DNA of 64,000 bases, taken from NCBI GenBank assembly GCA_963718305.1, contig CAVQZG010000018.1, positions 573,724-637,723 on the forward strand. Reading direction: 5' to 3'. This DNA is from RYN-230 sp963718305. GTDB lineage: Bacteria > Actinomycetota > Actinomycetes > Streptosporangiales > Streptosporangiaceae. The position numbers and the translations under genes are program-made. How positions within the stretch are numbered: position 1 is the stretch's first letter; each line of letters opens with the position of its first letter. Under the pieces are notes generated by a model. The model ran no database searches. It was not told where the DNA came from and worked only from the letters and a program-made list of their open reading frames with translations. Below, in pieces: positions 57,798 to 64,000 of this stretch.

Positions 57798-58946
57798 GTG
57801 CGTGATGCGGTGATCGTCGAGGCGGTCCGGGCGCCGGTCGGGAAGCGTAATGGAGGCCTGTCCGGGGTGCATCCGGTATCGCTGTCGGCCCACGTGCTGA
57901 AGGCGCTGGCCAGCCGGTCCGGCATCGACCCGGCCGTGGTGGACGACGTGGTGTGGGGCTGTGTCGGCCAGGTCGGCGAGCAGACCTTCGACATCGGCCG
58001 GAACGCGGTGCTGGCTGCGGGCTGGCCGGAGACCGTGACCGGCGTGACCGTGGACCGCCAGTGCGGTTCGTCCCAGCAGTCCGTGCACTTCGCGGCGGCC
58101 GGCCTGATCGCGGGCCAGTACGACGTGGTCGTGGCGGGCGGGGTGGAGTCCATGTCCCGGGTCCCGATGGGCGCCTCCATCCAGGGCGCCAACCCGATGG
58201 GCCCGGAGTTCCTGGAGCGCTACGGCGGCGTGTTCCCCAACCAGGGCGTGGGCGCCGAGATGATGGCCGAGCGGTGGGGCTTGTCGCGCACCCAGGTGGA
58301 CGAGTACTCCGTGGGCTCACACGAGAAGGCGGCCGCCGCCCAGGACGCCGGCCGGTTCGAGGGCCAGATCGCGCCGGTGACCAACGACCAGGGCGAGCTG
58401 ATCAGCGCCGACGAGGGGATCCGCCGCGGCACCACGGTCGACGTGCTGGCCGGGCTCAAGACGGTGTTCAAGCCGGAGGGCGGCGTGATCACCGCGGGCA
58501 ACTCCTCGCAGATCTCCGACGGCTCCGCTGCCTTGCTGATGACCACCTCGGACAAGGCCCGCGAGCTGGGCCTGACCCCGATCGCCCGGGTGCACACGGC
58601 CGTGCTGGCCGGCGCCGACCCGATCATCATGCTGACCGCGCCCATCCCGGCCACCCAGAAGGCCCTGGCCCGCAGCGGGCTGGGCATAGACGAGATCGGC
58701 GCCTTCGAGGTCAATGAGGCGTTCGCACCGGTGCCGCTGGCCTGGCTGGCCGAACTGGGCGCGGACCCCAAGGCGCTGAACTACAACGGCGGGGCCATCG
58801 CCCTGGGCCACCCGCTCGGCGGGTCCGGCGCGCGGCTGATGACCACCCTCGTGCACCACATGCGCGACAACGGCATCCGCTACGGGCTGCAGACCATGTG
58901 CGAAGGCGGCGGCCAGGCCAACGCCACCATCCTCGAACTCCTCTGA
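57798..58946 (+). CDS. Thiolase (acetyl-CoA acetyltransferase family)
   Basis: 382 aa from the GTG preceded by GAGGAGGAG. Thiolase active site: acyl-binding Cys89 in VDRQCGSSQQS, NGGAIALGHPLGGSGAR (His) and MCEGGGQANA (second Cys). FEVNEAFAPVPLAW is also kept. Degradative-type or steroid-type 3-ketoacyl-CoA thiolase is possible. No beta-oxidation partners adjoin. Two hairpins follow. Confidence 0.93.
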   Translation: MRDAVIVEAVRAPVGKRNGGLSGVHPVSLSAHVLKALASRSGIDPAVVDDVVWGCVGQVGEQTFDIGRNAVLAAGWPETVTGVTVDRQCGSSQQSVHFAAAGLIAGQYDVVVAGGVESMSRVPMGASIQGANPMGPEFLERYGGVFPNQGVGAEMMAERWGLSRTQVDEYSVGSHEKAAAAQDAGRFEGQIAPVTNDQGELISADEGIRRGTTVDVLAGLKTVFKPEGGVITAGNSSQISDGSAALLMTTSDKARELGLTPIARVHTAVLAGADPIIMLTAPIPATQKALARSGLGIDEIGAFEVNEAFAPVPLAWLAELGADPKALNYNGGAIALGHPLGGSGARLMTTLVHHMRDNGIRYGLQTMCEGGGQANATILELL

Positions 58947-59032
58947 CCTGGGGAACCTGACTCGGGGGCTGGCCAGGAAAGTCAAGAGCCAACTTCTCCG
59001 CAACGAACACCGCATCCGTGCCGGTGCCTCAC

Positions 59033-59067
59033 CACTGTCCCGGGCAGCGTGCCTGCCCGGGACAGTG
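59033..59067 (+). terminator. Stem-loop downstream of the thiolase
   Basis: CACTGTCCCGGGCA pairs perfectly with TGCCCGGGACAGTG over a 7-nt loop. No T-run, as usual in this kind of genome. Confidence 0.7.
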
Positions 59068-59115
59068 CACGTTCCGGGCCGGACCATGCGCCCCGGTTCC
59101 GGCGCCCGCGGTCGT

Positions 59116-59158
59116 GATCATGGGCTTGCTGGGGCCAGGGCCCCAGCAAGCCATGATC
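59116..59158. terminator. Second long stem-loop downstream of the thiolase
   Basis: About 20 bp of pairing: left arm begins GATCATGGGCTTGCTGGGGC and right arm ends with its complement, with one bulged base and a 2-nt loop. It follows the first hairpin by 49 bp and could stop transcription in both directions or insulate the MarR promoter. Confidence 0.7.
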
Positions 59159-59196
59159 ATGATTCGTTAGTCCGTCCCTGAGGCAGCCCGGCGATA

Positions 59197-59228
59197 GATA
59201 CATAAGGGTATGATATAAGTATCTTATG
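59197..59228. promoter_or_regulatory. AT-rich dyad and -10 over the MarR start
   Basis: Nested dyads GATAC...GTATC (59197-59223) and CATAAG...CTTATG (59201-59228); the latter ends on the ATG. TATGAT at 59209-59214 is a -10 candidate. Position suggests autorepression by the MarR gene that follows, with a nearly leaderless message. Confidence 0.55.
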
Positions 59229-59825
59229 AATTCAGTGGGGTGGCAGCCCGACGGAGTGCCATCCGGGGATCTGGGATCCGGCGATCTGCCGTCCGGGGAC
59301 CCGCGGGCCGCGGACCTGGGGGCCGATGAACTGGCGCTGCGCACGCTGGCGTCGGGGGATCTGCCGTCGCCGCTGCTGGCCGAGCGGGCCCTGGCCGCCG
59401 GGGTGGCGGCCGGCCTGGAGCGGCTGATCGGGCTGTTCCGCTGGCTCAGCCCGCCGAGCGGGCTCTCGCTCACCGCGGCGGCCACGCTGGCCACCCTGGA
59501 CCGAGGCGGACCCCGCCGGCTGACCGCGCTGGCGGCCCGGGAAGGCGTCACCCAGCCGGCCATGACCCAGTTGGTGGCCCGGCTGCAGGACACGGGCCTG
59601 GTGGACCGGGTCCCCGATCCCGCGGACGGGCGGGTGGTGCAGGTCCGCATCACCGCCGAGGGCCAGGCGATGCTGGCCCGCCGCCGGGCGGTACGGGCGG
59701 AACGGGTCGCCGGATTGCTGGCCCGGCTCAGCCCGGACGAGCAGGCCGCGCTGGCCGCGGCCCTGCCGGCCATGGACGCGCTGGCCAACGCGCAGCGCGA
59801 AGACCCGCTCGTGGCCCAGCCCTGA
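59226..59825 (+). CDS. MarR-family regulator of the adjacent MFS-UspA exporter
   Basis: 199 aa. An unusual N-terminal 60 residues contain repeated SGDL/SGDP motifs (DLGSGDLPSGDPRAADLGADEL, LASGDLPSP). The MarR domain follows: GLIGLFRWLSP region, TAAATLATLDRGGPRRLTALAAREGVTQPAMTQLVARLQDTGLVDRVPDPADGRVVQVRITAEGQ read in order. The wing DPADGR is classical. It lies 73 bp upstream of the MFS gene, its likely target, and is probably autoregulated. Confidence 0.9.
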   Translation: MNSVGWQPDGVPSGDLGSGDLPSGDPRAADLGADELALRTLASGDLPSPLLAERALAAGVAAGLERLIGLFRWLSPPSGLSLTAAATLATLDRGGPRRLTALAAREGVTQPAMTQLVARLQDTGLVDRVPDPADGRVVQVRITAEGQAMLARRRAVRAERVAGLLARLSPDEQAALAAALPAMDALANAQREDPLVAQP

Positions 59826-59898
59826 GCAGCCCGATGACAGCACCGATGCGGGGCCGTCCGGCCCCGGTCATGAGTATCTTGCGGAACGGAGCAGTTGG

Positions 59899-61677
59899 AT
59901 GAGTGGGACATCCGCAGGAGCGGCGAGCCCGTTCAAGCAGCCGAAAGCGGTGTTCGCGGTCGCGTTCGCCTGCGTCGTGTCGTTCATGGGCATCGGCCTG
60001 GTCGATCCGATCCTGCCCTCCATCTCGCACGAGCTGCACGCCTCGCCCAGCGAGGTGACGCTGCTGTTCACCAGCTATCTGGTGGTCACCGCGGTGGCCA
60101 TGCTGATCACCAACTGGGTGTCCAGCCGGATCGGGGCCAAGAAGACGCTGATCACCGGCCTGGCCCTGATCGTCGTGTTCAGCGCGGCGGCCGGGGCGTC
60201 GCCGTCCATCGGCGCCATCATCGGGTTCCGGGCCGGCTGGGGCGTCGGCAACGCGCTGTTCATCGCCACCTCGCTGGCGGTCATCGTGGCCTCGGCGAGC
60301 GGCGGGTTCGCGGGCGCGATCGTGCTGTACGAGACGGCACTGGGCGTGGGCATCGCCATGGGCCCGCTGCTGGGCGGGATACTGGGCGAGATCAGCTGGC
60401 GCGGCCCGTTCTTCGGCGTCTCCGCCCTGATGGCCATCGCGCTGATCGCCACGGTCATCCTGGTCGAGAAGACCCCCAAGCCGCCCCACAAGACCAGCCT
60501 GTCCGCACCGCTGCGCGCGCTGCGCCACCGCGGGCTGCTGACCATGGCGCTGACCGCGCTCTGCTACAACTGGGGCTTCTTCACGGTGCTCGGGTACGCG
60601 CCGTTCCCGATGAACCTGAGCCCCATCCGGCTCGGCCTGGTCTTCACCGCCTGGGGCATCCTGGTCGCCCTGTTCGCCGTGTTCGGCGCGCCCATGCTGC
60701 AGGGGCGGCTGGGCATCGCCCGGACCATGTACCTGAACCTGGCCTTGTTCGCAGTGGTCGTGCTGGTCATCGCGATCTGGACTACCGACAACGCGGTCCT
60801 CATACCGGCCGTGATCGTGTCCGGCATCTTCATCGGGATCAACAACACGGTTACCACCCAGGCGGTGATGACCGTCTCCCCGGTTGAGCGGCCGGTCGCC
60901 TCCGCGGCCTACAGCTTCGTCCGGTTCATCGGCGGCGGCCTGGCGCCCTACGTCGCGGGCCGGCTGGTCATCGCCCTCAACATCCACGTGCCGTTCTACA
61001 TCGCCTCCGGCGCGATCGTCCTGGGCATCATCATCTTGTCCACGGGGCACCACCTGCTGGCCGACGCCGAAAGGGTGCAGGCCGAGCAGGTCGGGGCCCA
61101 CATGGCGGCCGCCCCCGCCGCTGATCCTTCCACCGCGCTGATCCCGGTGGAGGGGACCGCGCCGTCGCCCGATCGCCGTCCCAGCCAGGGCGTGATCCTG
61201 GCCGCCATCGACCAGTCCCCGGTCGCGGCGCTGGTCACCGAGGCCGCGACCCGGCTGGCCCTGGCCGAGGGCCAGATCGTCCACGTGGTGCACGCCCAGG
61301 AAAGCGTCACTGCCGGAGACGTCGGGGTCGAGGCGGAGGAGCTGGACGCCGCACGCGACCTGGTCAGTACGCACCTGGACCGGCTCGCGGCGCATCACGT
61401 GCCCGCGGAAGGCCAGGTGCTGCTGCACGCGGCCGATCACGGCGGTGCCGGGCGGCTGATCGCGGAGTATGCCACCAGCATCCGGGCGGCCACCATCGTG
61501 CTGGGCGCGCCGACGCACGGCGGCCTGCCCGCACTGATGGACGCCAGCGCCAGCCAGGAACTGTGGCGGCACGCCCGCAGCAACATCTTGATCATCAACC
61601 CGGACGCCCCGCCCGTCCACATCACCGCCAACGGCTCCGCCGCAGCGCCCGCCGCCCAGGGTGCCGATGCGGGCTAG
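59899..61677 (+). CDS. MFS transporter fused to a C-terminal universal stress protein domain
   Basis: 592 aa. Residues 1-400 are a 12-helix MFS of the drug-exporter type: FMGIGLVDPILPSISHEL, WVSSRIGAKKTLITGLAL (motif A), ETALGVGIAMGPLLGGILG (motif C). After a linker, residues about 430-570 are a UspA domain: GVILAAIDQSPVAALVTEAATRLA, IVHVVHAQES, then IVLGAPTHGG and the ARSNILIINP ending; the ATP-binding G-2x-G-9x-G(S/T) motif is only partly recognisable. The fusion suggests that nucleotide or stress signals control export. Preceded by its probable MarR regulator. Confidence 0.9.
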   Translation: MSGTSAGAASPFKQPKAVFAVAFACVVSFMGIGLVDPILPSISHELHASPSEVTLLFTSYLVVTAVAMLITNWVSSRIGAKKTLITGLALIVVFSAAAGASPSIGAIIGFRAGWGVGNALFIATSLAVIVASASGGFAGAIVLYETALGVGIAMGPLLGGILGEISWRGPFFGVSALMAIALIATVILVEKTPKPPHKTSLSAPLRALRHRGLLTMALTALCYNWGFFTVLGYAPFPMNLSPIRLGLVFTAWGILVALFAVFGAPMLQGRLGIARTMYLNLALFAVVVLVIAIWTTDNAVLIPAVIVSGIFIGINNTVTTQAVMTVSPVERPVASAAYSFVRFIGGGLAPYVAGRLVIALNIHVPFYIASGAIVLGIIILSTGHHLLADAERVQAEQVGAHMAAAPAADPSTALIPVEGTAPSPDRRPSQGVILAAIDQSPVAALVTEAATRLALAEGQIVHVVHAQESVTAGDVGVEAEELDAARDLVSTHLDRLAAHHVPAEGQVLLHAADHGGAGRLIAEYATSIRAATIVLGAPTHGGLPALMDASASQELWRHARSNILIINPDAPPVHITANGSAAAPAAQGADAG

Positions 61678-61784
61678 AGCCGGCGCAGGCCAGCAGAGCA
61701 GAGCCACGGTGAACACCAGGTGCCGGCGGTGCCGCGGTGTGGGCCAGGCGGAAAGAGCCGCTAGGCCCAGCATGGCCTGAAGAC

Positions 61785-61832
61785 CTTGTCACGTTCTTCA
61801 CCCGCCTCGGGTCAGAGGGGTGAAGAGACAAG
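61785..61832. promoter_or_regulatory. Bipartite inverted repeat with an ECF41-like promoter
   Basis: CTTGTC (61785) pairs with GACAAG (61827), and TCTTCACCC (61795) with GGGTGAAGA (61818). Within it TGTCACG (61787-61793) and GGTC (61810-61813) are 16 bp apart, two mismatches from TGTCACA-N16-CGTC. It lies upstream of an NmrA-like gene related to the ECF41 partner. The dyad could instead be an operator. Confidence 0.5.
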
Positions 61833-61850
61833 ATCTGAAGGAGAGACACC

Positions 61851-62612
61851 ATGGCAAGGATCGCGGTAGCGGGGGCGACCGGGCGGGTCGGGCGGCACGT
61901 CGTGGACGTGCTCGAGGCCGACGGGCACGAGGTGGTGGCGATATCCCGCTCGCATGGCGTGGACGTGATCACCGGGGACGGCCTCGCGGCGGCGCTGGAC
62001 GGCGTGGACTGCGTCATCGATACGGCCACCGGGCCGTCGGCCGAGCAGGCTGCGGCGACGGAGTTCTTCACCACCGCCGCCCGGAACCTCCAGGAGGTGG
62101 GGTCGCAGGCCGGCGTGCGGCGGATCGTGGTGGTGTCCATCATCGGCACCGACAAATTCACCGCTGGTTATGGCGCCGCGAAGCTCGCGCACGAGCAGGC
62201 CGCGCTGGCCGGCCCGGTCCCGGCACGGATCTTGCGCGCGGCCCAGTTCCACGAGTTCGTGGAGCTGCTGATGGCGTGGGGCAGGCAGGGCGAGGTGTGC
62301 TACCTGCCTGCGATGCGCACCCAGCTGGTCGCGGCCAGGACAGTGGCCGAGGCGCTCGCGGCCCTGGCGGTAACGCCGGAGCCGGCTTCCGCGGGGGCGC
62401 CGGTTCCCGAGATCGCCGGCCCACGCGAGGAGTACCTCCCGGACATAGCGGCGCTGCTCGCCGGCCGGCGTGGCGACGTGGTGAAGATCGAGACGGTCAG
62501 TAACCCGGCGGACCCGGACGACGCGCTCAACTCCAGTGGCGCCCTGCTGCCGGGGCCGCACGCCACCCTGACCGGCCCGACCTTCGCGGAATGGCTGGAC
62601 GCCACGCTCTAA
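61851..62612 (+). CDS. NmrA-like NAD(P)-binding reductase
   Basis: 253 aa with a good GAAGGAGAG ribosome site. ARIAVAGATGRVGRHVVDVLEADGHEVVAISRSHGVDVITGDGL is the Rossmann start. VVVSIIGTDKFTAGYGAAKLAHEQ and RILRAAQFHEFVELLM match the ECF41 partner at 7212-7994 (VRATQFHEFI there), so the two are paralogues. Possible target of the same sigma factor. The HxlR gene is convergent. Confidence 0.88.
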   Translation: MARIAVAGATGRVGRHVVDVLEADGHEVVAISRSHGVDVITGDGLAAALDGVDCVIDTATGPSAEQAAATEFFTTAARNLQEVGSQAGVRRIVVVSIIGTDKFTAGYGAAKLAHEQAALAGPVPARILRAAQFHEFVELLMAWGRQGEVCYLPAMRTQLVAARTVAEALAALAVTPEPASAGAPVPEIAGPREEYLPDIAALLAGRRGDVVKIETVSNPADPDDALNSSGALLPGPHATLTGPTFAEWLDATL

Positions 62613-62679
62613 CCCGCCGCTGGGAAGCTCGCGTACCTCAGACGCGACCCCGATAGCCCCGCAGCTGGCGGCTCGGATG

Positions 62680-63201
62680 TCAGCTGCGGACCGGCTCCAG
62701 CAGCCGGTGCGGGGACGCCAGCGCCGCGCTGACCGGGTCAGGGCCACCCGACTTGGCGGCCAGGCCAGGCCCCGGCGCGACCAGCAGGTCCTGGACTGCC
62801 ACGGCCTGGCCGCAGGTGGCGCAGGTGCCGTCGCCGTTGACCGCGCCGCCGTCGGCGGCGTGGTGGAAGACGCGGCGCGGGCCGCCGTCGGAGTAGTGCT
62901 CGTCTCCCCAGGCGAGCAGGCTGCGCACCACGGGCCACAGGGTGATGCCCTTGCCGGTCAGCACGTATTCGGTGTGGCCGTGCGTGCCCGAGGTACCTTC
63001 CAGCACCCCCTCGGCGGTGAGCGACGCGAGGCGCTCGGCCAGCACGGCCCGGGGGATGCCCAGATGGGTGACGAAGTCACCGAAGCGCCGGACACCGAAG
63101 AAAGCGTCCCGGACGATCAGCAGGGTCCAGCGCTCGCCCACGATCTCCAGCGCGCGGGACAGCGAGCACTGCTGGCCGGCGTAGTCCTTGGGAAGCGGCA
63201 T
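62680..63201 (-). CDS. HxlR-family transcriptional regulator
   Basis: 173 aa. HxlR winged helix: CSLSRALEIVGERWTLLIVRDAFFGVRRFGDFVTHLGIPRAVLAERLASLTAEGVLEG, read in order, then YVLTGKGITLWPVVRSLLAWGDEHY. A C-terminal extension holds a possible zinc pair in GTCATCGQAV. Target genes unknown. A fragment of a second hxlR-like gene lies just upstream (63314-63394). Confidence 0.92.
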   Translation of the reverse strand: MPLPKDYAGQQCSLSRALEIVGERWTLLIVRDAFFGVRRFGDFVTHLGIPRAVLAERLASLTAEGVLEGTSGTHGHTEYVLTGKGITLWPVVRSLLAWGDEHYSDGGPRRVFHHAADGGAVNGDGTCATCGQAVAVQDLLVAPGPGLAAKSGGPDPVSAALASPHRLLEPVRS

Positions 63202-63313
63202 GACCCGAGCATACCTCAGATGGTTCGTTGACTGAACTGAGAGTCGGTGGCTGGCATCGCCACGGCCGGGGTGGGCCGGCGCCGCCCGGCGTCACGCTGA
63301 CCAGGGCGGCCGG

Positions 63314-63394
63314 CACCCTTTCGTTAGAGAGCAAATAGGTCCAGCGCTGGACCGCGATCTCCAGCGCTCGGGTCAGTCCGTGCGCTGGGCTGGC
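63314..63394 (-). pseudogene. Fragment of a duplicated HxlR-family gene
   Basis: On the minus strand the segment reads AHGLTRALEIAVQRWTYLLS, matching CSLSRALEIVGERWTLLIV of the intact HxlR gene 180 bp away, with close nucleotide similarity (GGTCCAGCGCT...CGATCTCCAGCGC). A stop precedes it and the homology ends after about 27 codons. It is a decayed duplicate. The rest of the 63202-63435 gap shows no gene. Confidence 0.6.
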
Positions 63395-63435
63395 TCAGGG
63401 CGTGTCCTTCCGGGGGCACGGGGAAGGAAACCTAC

Positions 63436-63978
63436 GTGAGCTGGGCATCCGGGATCGCAGGCGTCATCGCCGCTGGCGTGCTCGCGGGCGGACTGGCGGC
63501 GTGTGGTGCGCCGGCCGCGAGCGCTCACCTGCCCACGGCGGCCCGGGCTAGCGCGACGGCCGTACCGGTGCGCGTGCAGTCGAACGGGGTCGGCTGGTCC
63601 GCGATGATGGAGCGCCCTGACCGCATCTATGTGGGCATGGGGGGAGCGCCGACTGTCCGCCAGCTCACCTGGCGGAACTGGGGTGGCGCCCAGGCCTGGG
63701 CCACTGGCCAGCTCGACATCTTCTGGCCGCAGGTAGGCCCGATATCCGGCTGGCACCCGACCACCTACCCGGTCCGGGTGCGCCTGCAGGACATCGCGAC
63801 GCACGACGGCCAGCCGTCGTACCGGAAGCTGGCGGAGTTCTACGTCAACCGCCGCGGGGTGACAAAAGTCCTGTACTTCACGTTCTCCGTGCTGCCCGGC
63901 GGCTCCGTGCCGGGCTGGAACCGGCCCGGAAGCCCGCTCCCTGGCGGGAGCGGCGGGTCGCCGCCCGGGCTGGCCTAA
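63436..63978 (+). CDS. Putative secreted lipoprotein, unknown function
   Basis: 180 aa from a GTG. The signal peptide MSWASGIAGVIAAGVLAGGLAAC ends in a lipobox (LAAC), so the Cys would be lipid-anchored. The mature part has Trp-rich strands (VGWSAMMERPDRIYVGMGGAPTVRQLTWRNWGG, WPQVGPISGWHPTTYPVRVRLQDI) and a Gly/Pro-rich tail. I do not recognise a family. No operon partner within the window; the right edge follows 22 bp later. Confidence 0.75.
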   Translation: MSWASGIAGVIAAGVLAGGLAACGAPAASAHLPTAARASATAVPVRVQSNGVGWSAMMERPDRIYVGMGGAPTVRQLTWRNWGGAQAWATGQLDIFWPQVGPISGWHPTTYPVRVRLQDIATHDGQPSYRKLAEFYVNRRGVTKVLYFTFSVLPGGSVPGWNRPGSPLPGGSGGSPPGLA

Positions 63979-64000
63979 GCGCGGCGGACCAATCGGCCCC

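Noticed and set aside
1..64000. tRNA, rRNA, riboswitch, integrase, transposase or att sites
   Set aside because: No sequence with the needed structure or protein motif was seen on either strand; a covariance-model search was not possible here.

Overview
The window is very GC-rich DNA with dense, often overlapping genes (ATGA/GTGA junctions), frequent GTG starts and several transcripts that look leaderless. Gene content points to a high-GC Gram-positive actinobacterium: LAL-type LuxR regulators, an ECF41 sigma factor, split LigD NHEJ domains, an F420/PPOX-type flavoprotein, TIGR03086 and SCO4226-type (DUF4242) proteins, and a mycobacterial-type GH15 trehalase. No tRNA, rRNA, CRISPR array, phage or IS element was seen. 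The genus cannot be named from the sequence alone.

Layout. 0-9 kb: a cut SDR gene, a standalone LigD-type 3'-phosphoesterase with a GNAT gene, an XRE-cupin regulator with tandem operator-like repeats, lipB, a base-excision glycosylase, an amidohydrolase, an MFS exporter with a 34-bp palindrome over its start codon and an ArsR-like regulator, then an NmrA-like reductase plus ECF41 sigma factor preceded by an ECF41-type promoter. 9-19 kb: a Phd/PIN toxin-antitoxin pair; a NarL two-component system with an ABC exporter whose ATPase has an unusual membrane-anchored repeat linker and whose permease is frameshifted; TetR, VOC, an acyl-CoA synthetase remnant, an MBL hydrolase and the LigD polymerase. 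19-29 kb: SDR, trehalase, a frameshifted YbhN/flippase-like membrane protein, glucose-dehydrogenase-like enzyme, an AbiEii-like nucleotidyltransferase pair, an F420-type oxidoreductase, a DHA2 drug exporter and two small genes. 29-37 kb: three tandem, overlapping LAL-type LuxR regulators.

37-42.6 kb is the most coherent catabolic region: LigA/LigB-type extradiol dioxygenase, citryl-CoA-lyase-like protein and CaiB/BaiF CoA-transferase in one overlapping operon, divergent from an AtzA/TrzA-type amidohydrolase, with the same CGGACA-N2-TGTCCG dyad in front of both arms. This looks like a co-regulated degradation route for a (hetero)aromatic compound that I cannot match to a described pathway.

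42.7-49 kb holds a DUF4062-NB-ARC-TPR STAND ATPase and a decayed patch: an enoyl-CoA hydratase tail, and a MocR/EamA divergent pair that has lost its shared promoter and both N-termini. 49-54 kb carries a TetR gene and a tetronate (four-carbon acid sugar) set (denD-like, DUF1537 kinase, ltnD-like). 54-64 kb has a MarR-GNAT fusion with a frameshift and a 26-bp palindrome at its start, an ArsR-SRPBCC pair, a class II glutamine amidotransferase, a GPP34 protein, a thiolase, a MarR plus MFS-UspA fusion exporter, a second NmrA-like reductase with a possible second ECF41 promoter, an HxlR regulator with a nearby HxlR remnant, and a lipoprotein.

Four otherwise intact reading frames are broken by single bases (permease, flippase-like, MocR, MarR-GNAT); whether these are real or assembly errors needs reads.
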